A stretch of 64,000 bases of DNA from Penumbrarchaeum sp964445525 (GTDB lineage: Archaea > Thermoplasmatota > Penumbrarchaeia > Penumbrarchaeales > Penumbrarchaeaceae). The DNA lies in NCBI GenBank assembly GCA_964445525.1, contig CAYULA010000011.1:1-64000 (forward strand). The letters are read 5' to 3'. Below the pieces are notes generated by a model. The model was not told the DNA's origin, made no database searches, and saw nothing but the letters and a program-made list of their open reading frames with translations. This document shows, piece after piece, positions 54,485 through 63,661 of the stretch. Each line of letters opens with the position of its first letter. The first letter of the stretch is position 1. Made by a program: the position numbers and the translations under genes.

Positions 54485-55099
54485 ATGGCACCTAAGATAG
54501 AATGGCTCGGTCATGCATCATTTCGTATCCAGACTTCAAAGGGCGTTATATATATTGATCCATGGAAGACAGCAGGCGCTCCCAAAGCTGATCTGATCCT
54601 GGTAACTCATACACATTTCGACCATCTCAGCGAGGATGATATTTCAAAGCTCAAAAAAGACAATACCATAATAATGGGGTCCAAGGACATCACAACAAAG
54701 GTCCCCGATGCCGTTGGAATGAGACCGGGAACCACCAAGAAAGTGGGAGCCATCAAGGTGGAGGCCGTGAAGGCATACAATCCGAAAAAGGAATTCCATC
54801 CCAAGGAAAACGAATGGCTGGGTCTCGTGATAGAGGTGGATGACACGAGGATATACCATACGGGAGACACGGACATAATTCCCGAGATGAGTGAAGTCAA
54901 AGATATCGATGTCATTCTCATACCCGTCGGGGGAACCTACACGATGAGTCCCGAGGAGGCCGCAAAGGCTTTGGATATCATAAAACCGAAAAAAGCCATT
55001 CCCATGCACTGGGGCGATATCATAGGCGGAAAGGAGGATGCGGAAAAGTTGGAGGCTCTTGCATCCTGCGAGGTCGAGATACTGGAATCCGTGGATTAA
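54485..55099 (+). CDS. Metallo-beta-lactamase-fold metal-dependent hydrolase
   Basis: 204 residues of the UPF0173/YcaF-like MBL group. KIEWLGHASFRIQ at the N-terminus, HTHFDH (zinc ligands) at ~40, the YHTGDTDI Asp, and a late PMHWGD His complete a two-metal site. Substrate unknown. AAGGGGG lies about ten bases before the ATG. The gene is followed closely by the convergent wHTH regulator (4-base gap between stops). Confidence 0.88.
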   Translation: MAPKIEWLGHASFRIQTSKGVIYIDPWKTAGAPKADLILVTHTHFDHLSEDDISKLKKDNTIIMGSKDITTKVPDAVGMRPGTTKKVGAIKVEAVKAYNPKKEFHPKENEWLGLVIEVDDTRIYHTGDTDIIPEMSEVKDIDVILIPVGGTYTMSPEEAAKALDIIKPKKAIPMHWGDIIGGKEDAEKLEALASCEVEILESVD

Positions 55100-55103
55100 A
55101 TCG

Positions 55104-56228
55104 TCATTCGATCGACCCGGGATCCATGACTTCTCCAAGGTCCTCCAGTGGATTATTGAATGTCAGGGAGGGCTCGTCCCTGCAGTTGGGAAGGGAGAAT
55201 ATCTTTATGTCCGGCTCTCCGTCAAGAAATCCGTAGTCCATCATTGCCTTCCTCATATTCATCTGGGCCCTGGATCCTTCCGTTAGGTTCCTGAATATGC
55301 CCAGACCTATGACCTCGCTGTGGTCGAAGGCCACGATCATCAGGTTGCTGGGCATTCTGCTTTCGTATATCTCGAATAGTTCTCTCGGGTCCTGGCCTGC
55401 CTTGAACCTCATGTGGGTGAATATCAGGACCTCATATCCCATTCCGATGACATTTGTTCCGTAAAACGGCTTGATGAAGCCCTCATGAAGAAGCATGTCC
55501 TTTATCTTCCTGAACCTGTATCTGCTCAGGTTCAGGTCCCTTATGATGTCCCGTTCCTTTCTTTCGGGATTTCTCAAAAGCTCAAGCAGGGTGCCGCGTT
55601 CTTCCTGTTCGAGTATCACCGGTTCGCTGTTGCTACCTGTGCGGAAGAACTCAGACCACTCCCGGCTTGCTGCTTCTTGAGCGGGATTTTCAGGAGGGAT
55701 CACCGGTATTTTTCTCTCTCCGACATCCTCCTCGAGCAAGCCATGAACATCGAAAAAACGCTCGATCCTGAGATCCTTCATGGAGAATATGGATTGCTCT
55801 ATCGAACCAGAAAACATCTCCGAGGAATCTATCATTTTCTCCTTTATCCTCATCAGTCTCTTGAGGTGTGTGAAATCCTTTATCACGTGAAAGACAACAC
55901 CGTTATTTCCCTCCATAATGCCGAATATTGACATGTGGGGAAGGGAATATTCACCGCTCTTGAGATGAAGGCTTCCCTCCGTTTGGCAGTTAAAAGAATC
56001 CATTCCGCTTCCGTGGCTGACCGAAAGGATCTCCAATCCGAGTTTTCCATAATTCGGAACATAATATTTTTCCAGCATTTTCCTCTTCATCAATGAATTC
56101 TTGATCTTGTTGAAAGTGAACAGGTTCATATCAATGGCCCGGGAGATCTCTGTATCGGAGTGTTCCGGATTTCTCATGAGAGCCAGGATAACGGCTGATT
56201 CGGTACGTGTGAATCTATCGAATTGCAT
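55104..56228 (-). CDS. Double winged-helix regulator with Lrp-like/alpha-beta domains
   Basis: About 374 residues. Two similar HTH segments (SAVILALMRNPEHSDTEISRAIDM near 10 and GTLLELLRNPERKERDIIRDLNL near 220), each followed by an alpha/beta half domain with a GMGYEVL/GLEILSV strand and HMRFKA/ASPQ-type turn, suggest an internal duplication. Start ATG 56228 gives MQFDRFTRTESAV; the 22 codons before it are not protein-like. It could be a global regulator. Ligand and targets are not visible. Confidence 0.78.
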   Translation of the reverse strand: MQFDRFTRTESAVILALMRNPEHSDTEISRAIDMNLFTFNKIKNSLMKRKMLEKYYVPNYGKLGLEILSVSHGSGMDSFNCQTEGSLHLKSGEYSLPHMSIFGIMEGNNGVVFHVIKDFTHLKRLMRIKEKMIDSSEMFSGSIEQSIFSMKDLRIERFFDVHGLLEEDVGERKIPVIPPENPAQEAASREWSEFFRTGSNSEPVILEQEERGTLLELLRNPERKERDIIRDLNLSRYRFRKIKDMLLHEGFIKPFYGTNVIGMGYEVLIFTHMRFKAGQDPRELFEIYESRMPSNLMIVAFDHSEVIGLGIFRNLTEGSRAQMNMRKAMMDYGFLDGEPDIKIFSLPNCRDEPSLTFNNPLEDLGEVMDPGSIE

Positions 56229-56390
56229 TACGAGGTGAAAAAGATTTACCTGATAATTAACCTTTTTGGGGAGAAACTGTCTGAAAAGAGCCAAAGATAG
56301 TCAAATTTTTTTAACTATTTTTAATTTTTTTGTTTTTTCCTTTGAAAATATAGCCATAAACAATAAATAGAATCCTTATTTAGCAGTTTC

Positions 56391-56396
56391 AAGGTG
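56391..56396 (+). promoter_or_regulatory. Shine-Dalgarno AAGGTG for the MMPL gene
   Basis: AAGGTG is five bases before the TTG at 56402, in a region otherwise rich in A/T that could hold the promoter. No ATG is near. Confidence 0.5.
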
Positions 56397-56401
56397 TAAC
56401 T

Positions 56402-59400
56402 TTGATCACGAAAAGGGTAGGCCAGCTGACCACAACATATCCCTGGGTTGGGATCATCATTATTCTACTGGTAACAGCGGGAGCAACCGCATCGATGATA
56501 CTTTTTCCCATGGAGACATCTTTTGAAAACGAGGACTTTCTACCCGATATAGAGGTCGCAAAGGCCAACACCCTGTATTCGGAAACGTTCACCTCCTCCT
56601 ATGCATTCATGGTCCTTATCAGGGGTGATGGCGGAGACATCGTAACGCCGGAGGGCTTTTCCGACATGGCGGAGCTCTCCGACCTTATTGTCCGAAATGA
56701 GACCTACCAGCAGTGGAAGGACGAAGGTTCCAACGGACCCACCTCGGCCGCATCCGCAATGTTTCAGATCAAACAAGGGGTGGACCACGCAGAAAGGATG
56801 AAGGAAACCGCCGGGGCTGTTTCCTCCTATTTCAACACAACCGCTTACCTCACATCCGTAACTGAATCGTTCAATCGGAACCTGATGAACTCATCCGGAT
56901 CTGATGATACCATGTCTCTGGCGGACAACCTCAGCTCCGATCTGGTTGATTTCCTGAATGATGTTAAGGTGCCGACAGATTCCATATCAACACCCGATAC
57001 CGCCTTGGATTATTATTCGAATTTCTCGGGGAATGACCAATTCAAGCAGGAAATCGGCTATCTTCTTTCCTATAACCTCTCATCCGCAGATGTCCAGGAA
57101 GCCACAGAGGACCTCAACACCTACCCGGTGATGGCCGGGGAGACGGTTTCCCTTCTCTCTGCCGCCCGGGACCTCGTTGATGATATACTGATTTCGGAAG
57201 AGTTGACAGCTGAAGAGGAAATCACCTTGATTGACCTGATGGAAGACCTGGACAGGGCGGAAGAGAGATTGAATGCCATAATTCAGGTCTCATCATCGCT
57301 GGGAAATCCCCTGATCTTCGGTCAGATCACTCAATCATTCAATCTGGGCCAGTTCTTTCTGCTAAACTTCCTGACGGAGGACTTCGATCCTTCCTCCGGC
57401 AATCTGAACGCCAAGGGGGCGATGATCCTTGTGGATCTGGATTACTCCCTGGGGGAGATGGATGATAACGGGGAGGGAGATAAGCTCCGTTCTATAGAGG
57501 ACGATCTATCCACGGTGGTAAGCGAATTCGACGACGGGTCCCAGAATAAGATAAATCCAATGGCATTTGCAAAGATCAATGACAAGATCACTGAAGCCAG
57601 CAACGAATCCATGCAGATCCTTCTGCCTCTGGCAATGGCATTCGTTTTGATCATTCTATTTTTCATCTACAGGACCTTCATAGACATTGCCCTGAACGTT
57701 GCGGCACTTGTGATGGCCATTGTCTGGATGTACGGTTTCGGATCTCTGATGGGATACGCTTCCAATCCCATGATCACTGCCGTCCCCGTTCTCCTGGTTG
57801 GTCTGGGTATCGATTACGGTATCCACCTGACAATGAGGTACAGAGAGGAGATCAGGAAAGGAAATACCGTAAGAGAGGCTCTAACCCAGATGTCGTCATC
57901 TGTGGGAATGGCCCTTCTGCTTGCAACCTTTACGACGGTATTCGCATTCCTTTCGAATCTATCCTCCCCTGTCAAGCTGATACTTCAGTTTGGCGTAATG
58001 GCTGCCGTGGGTATATTGTCAAGCTTTTTGATAATGTTGATATTTGTTCCTTCCATCAAGAGATTGATAGATGTATGGAAGGCAGAGAAGAAGAGGCCCC
58101 TGTTCAGGGGTATAAAGGAAGGAGAATGCGATCTCTGTGAGGTCGAAAAGGTAAATAAAAGGCTAACGAACAGGGCCATTCTTGCGATGACGATCCGAGC
58201 TGAAAAACACCCCATTATGATACTGGCTTCCGTCCTTATACTCACATCGGTAATGTTCGGTTTCGCGATACAGAGCGAGGTAACCTTCAGTGTCAATGAT
58301 TTCCTGCCCGATGACCTTCAGGAAGCTGAGGATATAAATTTCCTGCTCAATGAATTCAGGCTTGGAGGAAGCGGTGACTCGGGAATCGTCATTGTGGAAG
58401 GGGACATATCAGATCCCGCCGTCCTTCGGGCAATGTACGAAACCATGGAAAATGCTGTTGAAATCAATTCGGATTATATCAGATACGAGGGCAGCGGGGA
58501 AGATATGCGGCCCAAGGCTGATTTCATTCTATATTCAATGAAGGATACCGCAACCAGCCTTGGGGCTTTCAATCCAGGTGATCCGTTTCTGGGCAACTAT
58601 TCATCCGTATTCGACCTTGATACTGGCCTCCCGCTGGATGTTTCATCAGGAATGGACATTGAAAGCGTTCTTCTGGAATTCCACGACAGGTTCCCTTCAC
58701 TTGCCAGGAGGATGATACATATTGAAAGCGGAGCGGTGGACCTGGCCGTCATCTCGTTTGTGGTGGGGACCGAAAACGATCAACAGGCAATGGAATTATT
58801 CGATGAGTTGAAGGATATCGTTAATCCACTTGAATCCCTGGAAGGGGGAACTGTGGAGAAAGTTTCTGTAACAGGGTCCACTATTCTCATGGCTGTCATC
58901 GTAGAAGCAATCAATACGTCGCAGATAAGGTCCCTTCTATTGACAATAGCAGTTTCATTCGTGGTTCTGACAATTGCCTTCTTCATCGAGGAGAAATCCC
59001 TTTTCCTGGGAGGTGTGGCTACACTTCCGGTTGTCTTCTGTGTTATATGGATCGCAGGGACGATGTATCTTGTGGGCATCCCTCTAAACGTGATGACGAT
59101 CACGATAGGGGCCTTGACAGTGGGTCTGGGAATTACATATGGCATCCACATCACCCACAGATTTATCGAGGATGAGAGAAGCGAATCGGATCTTATGGAA
59201 GCCTCCAAGAAAACAATATCCAATACCGGTTCAGCCCTTTTCGGAGCCGCTCTCACAACGGTGGGAGGATTCGGACTTCTCTCATTTGCAACCATGCCAC
59301 CCCTTCAGCAGTTCGGGCAGGTGACCGCACTTGCCATAATCTATTCGTTCATTTCGTCAATAATCGTTCTTCCGGTCCTTCTGATACTTTGGGCCAAGAG

Positions 59401-59434
59401 CAGAAGGAAATGGAGAGCGGCAAAGAATAAGTGA
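56402..59434 (+). CDS. RND/MMPL-family transporter
   Basis: 1010 residues in two homologous halves. Each has one N-terminal helix, a large extracellular loop (about residues 35-400 and 620-830) and five clustered helices with the GxxxDY/GIHLxMRYREE pattern (VGLGIDYGIHLTMRYREE and VGLGITYGIHITHRF). The first-half DY pair is present; the second half has TY in its place, so proton-relay Asp is seen in one half only. Such proteins export lipids, hydrophobic drugs or envelope precursors. TTG start with AAGGTG. Probably monocistronic; the substrate may be an envelope lipid, an inference. Confidence 0.88.
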   Translation: MITKRVGQLTTTYPWVGIIIILLVTAGATASMILFPMETSFENEDFLPDIEVAKANTLYSETFTSSYAFMVLIRGDGGDIVTPEGFSDMAELSDLIVRNETYQQWKDEGSNGPTSAASAMFQIKQGVDHAERMKETAGAVSSYFNTTAYLTSVTESFNRNLMNSSGSDDTMSLADNLSSDLVDFLNDVKVPTDSISTPDTALDYYSNFSGNDQFKQEIGYLLSYNLSSADVQEATEDLNTYPVMAGETVSLLSAARDLVDDILISEELTAEEEITLIDLMEDLDRAEERLNAIIQVSSSLGNPLIFGQITQSFNLGQFFLLNFLTEDFDPSSGNLNAKGAMILVDLDYSLGEMDDNGEGDKLRSIEDDLSTVVSEFDDGSQNKINPMAFAKINDKITEASNESMQILLPLAMAFVLIILFFIYRTFIDIALNVAALVMAIVWMYGFGSLMGYASNPMITAVPVLLVGLGIDYGIHLTMRYREEIRKGNTVREALTQMSSSVGMALLLATFTTVFAFLSNLSSPVKLILQFGVMAAVGILSSFLIMLIFVPSIKRLIDVWKAEKKRPLFRGIKEGECDLCEVEKVNKRLTNRAILAMTIRAEKHPIMILASVLILTSVMFGFAIQSEVTFSVNDFLPDDLQEAEDINFLLNEFRLGGSGDSGIVIVEGDISDPAVLRAMYETMENAVEINSDYIRYEGSGEDMRPKADFILYSMKDTATSLGAFNPGDPFLGNYSSVFDLDTGLPLDVSSGMDIESVLLEFHDRFPSLARRMIHIESGAVDLAVISFVVGTENDQQAMELFDELKDIVNPLESLEGGTVEKVSVTGSTILMAVIVEAINTSQIRSLLLTIAVSFVVLTIAFFIEEKSLFLGGVATLPVVFCVIWIAGTMYLVGIPLNVMTITIGALTVGLGITYGIHITHRFIEDERSESDLMEASKKTISNTGSALFGAALTTVGGFGLLSFATMPPLQQFGQVTALAIIYSFISSIIVLPVLLILWAKSRRKWRAAKNK

Positions 59435-59478
59435 GTTCGTGGAACCCATTAAATATCGATTTGGCCTAGGACTCTTTG

Positions 59479-61206
59479 ATGAAGGTCCTGGGAATCGAAT
59501 CCACGGCCCATACATTCGGTGCCGGGATAGTGAAGGACGGAAAGGTCCTCTCGAATGTCAGGGATATGTACGTTCCGGATCAGGGAGGTATTCATCCTCG
59601 GGAGGCTGCGGACCATCATGTTGAGATGGGAAACATCATTGTCAGAAAGGCCCTGGAAGAGGCGGGATTGGCCGAGAGCGACCTGGACCTCATCGCATTT
59701 TCGAGAGGTCCCGGCCTGGGACCCTGCCTCAGGGTGGGAGCCACAATAGCAAGGGTATTGTCCACAAAAAATAAAATTCCCATCGTTGGAGCCAATCATT
59801 GTGTGGCTCATCTCGAGATCGGCGGAATGCTCGGGGCGGAAGACCCTGTGCTACTTTATGCATCCGGAGGCAATACCCAGGTTATAGCTCACGTCAAGGG
59901 CAGGTACAGGGTTCTCGGAGAGACCCTGGACATAGGAATAGGCAATATGCTTGACAAGCTGGGAAGGGAACTCGGACTCCCGTTCCCGGCGGGACCTAAG
60001 ATTGAAAAACTTGCAAGAGGGGAATCCATACCAGAGGTCCGGGAACCTCGAGATGGCAAGCCTTCCTACCACGAACTGCCATATTCGGTCAAAGGGATGG
60101 ATGTATCTTTTTCGGGAATAATGACCGCCGCCCTGTCCCTGAGAGAAAAGGGAGTGGACATACAATCCATATGCCACTCGATTCAGGAAACATGCTTTGC
60201 AATGCTATGCGAGGTGGCGGAAAGGGCGATGGCACACATAGGTGCCGGCGAGCTCCTCCTCGGAGGAGGAGTGGCATGCAATTCCAGATTGAGGGAAATG
60301 GCATCGATAATGACCGAAGAGAGGGGGGGAAAGACGTTTTTCCCCCCCAGGGAACTGGCTGTCGATAACGGTGCGATGATTGCATATCTGGGCGAGGTGA
60401 TGCACAGATCGGGCATCTCCCACACAATGGATGAAACCGTTATCGACCAGAGGTTCAGGACCGACCAGGTGGAGACCACATGGAGAATGGACAGGAGCAT
60501 AGGCAGAATAACAACACCGGGTGTCAAGGATATCGAGATCGGGGAGGTTCCCCCCAAGGGAACAATTCTGGGAAGAGGAGCGGAAGCGGTTATAAAAACC
60601 GTCAGCTACGGCCAGCATCCTGCTGTTATCAAGGATAGGAGAGCCAAGGGCTACCGTTTTCCGGAGCTGGACCGGATGCTGACGATAAGGAGAACCAAGA
60701 AGGAGGTCAGAATGCTCATGGCCATGAGGGAGGCGGGTGTCAGGACCCCTTACGTCCTCGACATCGTTCCCGGGGAGGGAAAGATCATAATGGAACTTAT
60801 CAAGGGTCCCAGACTGGCTTCCTGTCTGAACCTGCTTTCTGATATTCAAAAGGAGAACGCCCTGTTCAAGATGGGATCGACTCTGGGGAGACTTCACTCC
60901 AAAGGAATAATCCACGGCGACATGACAACATCCAATTTTCTGATAACCTCACTCGAGAAAAATGGCATCGATCTCTGCTTGATCGACGCCTCGCTATCTG
61001 ACAGGACAGAGGAGATCGAGAGAATGGGTGTTGACCTCAGGCTTTTCTCGGAGGTGTTCACTTCCACACATCCGTACCTGCTTCCGATGGAGGAAACCTT
61101 CAGGAAAGGATACGAGAAGGGTAATCCGGAGGGTGCCGCCGTCCTGAAGAAAGTTGAGGAGATAAATCACAGGGGGAGGTACCTTTCACAGGATTGGACC
61201 TCATAG
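59479..61206 (+). CDS. kae1: Kae1-Bud32 fusion (tRNA t6A synthesis)
   Basis: 575 residues. Residues 1-~330 are Kae1 (threonylcarbamoyl transferase): GIESTAHTFG at the start, metal ligands H107 and H111 in NHCVAHLE, and ALxxSGGNTQV-like ASGGNTQVIA. Residues ~350-575 are Bud32 kinase/ATPase: GRGAEAVIKT P-loop, catalytic HGDMTTSN near 479. The DFG motif reads DAS (503-505), keeping the metal-binding Asp but not Phe-Gly. KEOPS complex function in t6A37. ATG at 59479 chosen over an in-frame TTG one codon upstream. It is followed closely (12 bases) by the ITPase gene. The fusion is known from several euryarchaea. Confidence 0.94.
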   Translation: MKVLGIESTAHTFGAGIVKDGKVLSNVRDMYVPDQGGIHPREAADHHVEMGNIIVRKALEEAGLAESDLDLIAFSRGPGLGPCLRVGATIARVLSTKNKIPIVGANHCVAHLEIGGMLGAEDPVLLYASGGNTQVIAHVKGRYRVLGETLDIGIGNMLDKLGRELGLPFPAGPKIEKLARGESIPEVREPRDGKPSYHELPYSVKGMDVSFSGIMTAALSLREKGVDIQSICHSIQETCFAMLCEVAERAMAHIGAGELLLGGGVACNSRLREMASIMTEERGGKTFFPPRELAVDNGAMIAYLGEVMHRSGISHTMDETVIDQRFRTDQVETTWRMDRSIGRITTPGVKDIEIGEVPPKGTILGRGAEAVIKTVSYGQHPAVIKDRRAKGYRFPELDRMLTIRRTKKEVRMLMAMREAGVRTPYVLDIVPGEGKIIMELIKGPRLASCLNLLSDIQKENALFKMGSTLGRLHSKGIIHGDMTTSNFLITSLEKNGIDLCLIDASLSDRTEEIERMGVDLRLFSEVFTSTHPYLLPMEETFRKGYEKGNPEGAAVLKKVEEINHRGRYLSQDWTS

Positions 61207-61218
61207 GAGCGAAGATGC

Positions 61219-61785
61219 ATGGAAATAACATTGATTACCGGCAACACCGGCAAGATGAAGGAGATATCCACAAGACTGTCGGAATACGATATCGAACTGA
61301 CAATGGAGGAAGCTCCATTCATCGAGGTTCAGGCTGATACTCTCGAGGATGTTGTTATCACGGGAATGGACCTTCTCGGAATCGATGAACAAGAGAAGAG
61401 ATTCCTGATGAAGGACGACAGCGGACTCTTCATAGATTCCCTGGGTGCTTTTCCCGGAGTATACTCCTCGTATGTACACAAAACCGTGGGAAACAGAGGG
61501 ATACTGAAATTGATGAGTGGTGAAGCGGAAAGGGGAGCCACGTTCAAGACGGTAGCCGGACTCCTTATCCCCGGAGAAGGTCTTTCACTTTTCAGGGGAG
61601 AATGCAGAGGAACTATAGCTCTTGAGGAGAGCGGAAGACAGGGATTCGGTTACGATCCAATATTCATTCCGAGAGGTTATGATTCCACCTTTGCGGAAAT
61701 GGGACTGGATGAAAAGAACGAGATCAGCCACAGGAACATGGCGGTCAACAGGATGGTATCGTTCCTGAAACAACATTATCTATGA
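61219..61785 (+). CDS. XTP/dITP diphosphatase (RdgB/HAM1-like)
   Basis: 188 residues. House-cleaning pyrophosphatase that hydrolyses ITP and XTP. LITGNTGKMKEI at the N-terminus (substrate loop), DDSGLFIDSLGAFPGVYSS in the middle and GFGYDPIF near the C-terminus are all canonical. It is co-transcribed with Kae1-Bud32. With the DUF84 domain at 52299-53327 the window encodes two unrelated enzymes for the same class of non-canonical triphosphates. Confidence 0.93.
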   Translation: MEITLITGNTGKMKEISTRLSEYDIELTMEEAPFIEVQADTLEDVVITGMDLLGIDEQEKRFLMKDDSGLFIDSLGAFPGVYSSYVHKTVGNRGILKLMSGEAERGATFKTVAGLLIPGEGLSLFRGECRGTIALEESGRQGFGYDPIFIPRGYDSTFAEMGLDEKNEISHRNMAVNRMVSFLKQHYL

Positions 61786-62091
61786 TGTTTCACAATCGGA
61801 CAGGAGCTGCAAGATCCCATCCTTCACCTGTTCCGGCGATTCCCTCTCGTCCTGTTCGGACAATCTTTCCCTGTGAGCCTTCAACTGATCCATTATCTCG
61901 TTGAAGCAGACAACCTCGGACCTCGTGACCCTTCTCACGGGAACCCTTTCCAATGCGATATCATCCACCTCGATATCGTATTTGAGGTGGCAGAAGTTGA
62001 GGACCGCGTCGTCCTCCCCCGTGAAGAATCCCAGGGTCCTGTGTGTGGAAGTCTGATAGGTGCGGAAAATGGTCAGGGTTCTTCCTTCCAT
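61780..62091 (-). CDS. Hypothetical ~100-residue protein
   Basis: 103 residues, soluble, with a short beta-rich first half (LTIFRTYQTSTHRTLGFFTG) and a charged helical second half (AHRERLSEQDERESPEQV). No family is recognised. Its stop overlaps the end of the ITPase gene by six bases. The composition matches its neighbours, so it is probably real. Confidence 0.6.
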   Translation of the reverse strand: MEGRTLTIFRTYQTSTHRTLGFFTGEDDAVLNFCHLKYDIEVDDIALERVPVRRVTRSEVVCFNEIMDQLKAHRERLSEQDERESPEQVKDGILQLLSDCETS

Positions 62092-62281
62092 GTTTTTCCA
62101 GTGGAACTCTAATTATTAAGTGATAACAGGGGAGGTCCCCGAGAGGGCCCTGCATCATAATTTCCGGTGGAATGGAAAGTAATTCCGATTTATTTCATCA
62201 AGAATTTCGAGTGGAAGAGGTACTTCCTTTACATATACAACAGAAAGATATTTCAATATCAATTCCAATATTTCCTCTGAG

Positions 62282-62863
62282 ATGAGGATAGGCACATCGG
62301 ATATTATCCTTTATCATCTGGATAATCGTATCGACGGAAGGTACCCTTATTCAGATATCGATAAACTATCCACGATAATGGGAAGGTCAAGGAAGACTTT
62401 GATAAATCATATCAGTGAATTGAAGAGCTCCGGTCACATTGTAATAGGAAAGATTGTCGGTGACAAAGAATTGATCATTTCAGATAATGGAAGAAAAAGA
62501 TGTTCAAATATAAAAGAAAGTTTTCACAATTTTTACCTAACCAGAGAAAGGCATGGAATCTCAAAGGATATTAGATTGACATCATTAATAGAACGATTCA
62601 AAAATCAAGATTTCAAAACTTTTTTTATCTCTCTTGTCCTGAGAAAGAAGAAATTCGACCTTGCATCAACCCTGAAAGGACTTGGAATGATCGAAAATGA
62701 AACTACTGCCTTCATGATATTTGAAGAACACGAAAGTATCAAAACACCGCAGGAAGTATTCTCATCGGCTTTTTCAATTATACATATGTTGGAGGTCAGA
62801 ATCCTTCGAAGAATTGTATTCTATCCGATTGCAAAGGAGCCCTGGTTCATTGTGAAACCTTGA
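62282..62863 (+). CDS. Winged-helix part of a split HTH-TPR regulator
   Basis: 193 residues. The first ~75 are a winged helix (LSTIMGRSRKTLINHISELKSSGHIV), followed by helices. It stops at TGA 62861-62863, overlapping a TTG that could start the next ORF. However, the -1 frame upstream of that TTG already encodes a good TPR segment (KGALVHCETLRRKGEY), so the break lies earlier, near 62790-62830. The two ORFs are most likely one regulator disrupted by a frameshift, or joined by programmed frameshifting, or there is a sequence error. Base composition is more A/T-rich than the genes before it. Confidence 0.6.
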   Translation: MRIGTSDIILYHLDNRIDGRYPYSDIDKLSTIMGRSRKTLINHISELKSSGHIVIGKIVGDKELIISDNGRKRCSNIKESFHNFYLTRERHGISKDIRLTSLIERFKNQDFKTFFISLVLRKKKFDLASTLKGLGMIENETTAFMIFEEHESIKTPQEVFSSAFSIIHMLEVRILRRIVFYPIAKEPWFIVKP

Positions 62864-63618
62864 GAAGAAAAGGAGAATACCGTAATGCACTGGGTCTTTA
62901 CAAATCGATCATATCCAGAGTGGACATTTCCAGTTCTATCTGGTTCATGGCAAATATCGGAATGGTTCATTGTATGAAACGTATGCAAGATCCCAATGAA
63001 GCGATCTCTCATTTGAGAAAAACAGAGAAACAGTTAGACGAAAACCTGAAAATTGCTTACTTAAAAGAGGTAGAAGCTGACATATCCATCCTACTGGGAG
63101 ATGTGAAGGAAGCAGACCGTTTGTTCAGGAGCAGTATTTCCACATTTGAATATTACAAGCATCCTCTGCTTCTGTTCATAGGCTACAACAATTGGGGAAT
63201 ATTGAGATACAATTCCGAAAGATATAATGAGGCAAAATCGTTGTGGAATAAAGCAAGAACATATGCAGGTGAAGCAAAAAGTGATTTCGCAAAAGCTCTT
63301 GTTCTGTGCAATCTTTCGTCCCTTGATTCACTGGAAAAAAGATTCGATGATGCCTGGAATAAACTCAGAAAAGCAGAGAGCATCTACAATAGCTTGGGCG
63401 ATCTTGAAGGGCTATCGCTCGTGGAGTACAACAAGGCGATATTCTTCATGGAAAAGAAAAGGATCGATGATTCATTCAATCATTACATCAAGTCATTTCA
63501 GATCGCTTTCCCTCTTCCATTTGAACTGGAAAGGAAGGAAAGGATAAGACAATTCAACGTCAGGATGATGCGAAATACATATATAGGGGTCCAAAACCAG
63601 CGGGAAAAAGTCGGGTAA
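62860..63618 (+). CDS. TPR part of a split HTH-TPR regulator
   Basis: 252 residues from a TTG at 62860 in the -1 frame relative to the winged-helix ORF. It contains about four to five TPR units (GEYRNALGLYKSII, IGMVHCMKRMQDPNEAI, SERYNEAKSLWNKA, LEKRFDDAWNKLRKA). In-frame similarity continues upstream of the TTG for ~20 codons, within the preceding ORF. Taken together with 62282-62863 the architecture is wHTH-TPR, analogous to but not the same as the large STAND regulator at 10157-12976. Confidence 0.6.
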   Translation: MRRKGEYRNALGLYKSIISRVDISSSIWFMANIGMVHCMKRMQDPNEAISHLRKTEKQLDENLKIAYLKEVEADISILLGDVKEADRLFRSSISTFEYYKHPLLLFIGYNNWGILRYNSERYNEAKSLWNKARTYAGEAKSDFAKALVLCNLSSLDSLEKRFDDAWNKLRKAESIYNSLGDLEGLSLVEYNKAIFFMEKKRIDDSFNHYIKSFQIAFPLPFELERKERIRQFNVRMMRNTYIGVQNQREKVG

Positions 63619-63661
63619 ACTCAAATAGATTTTCCAATTGATTTTACCCGGTGAAGAGGAG

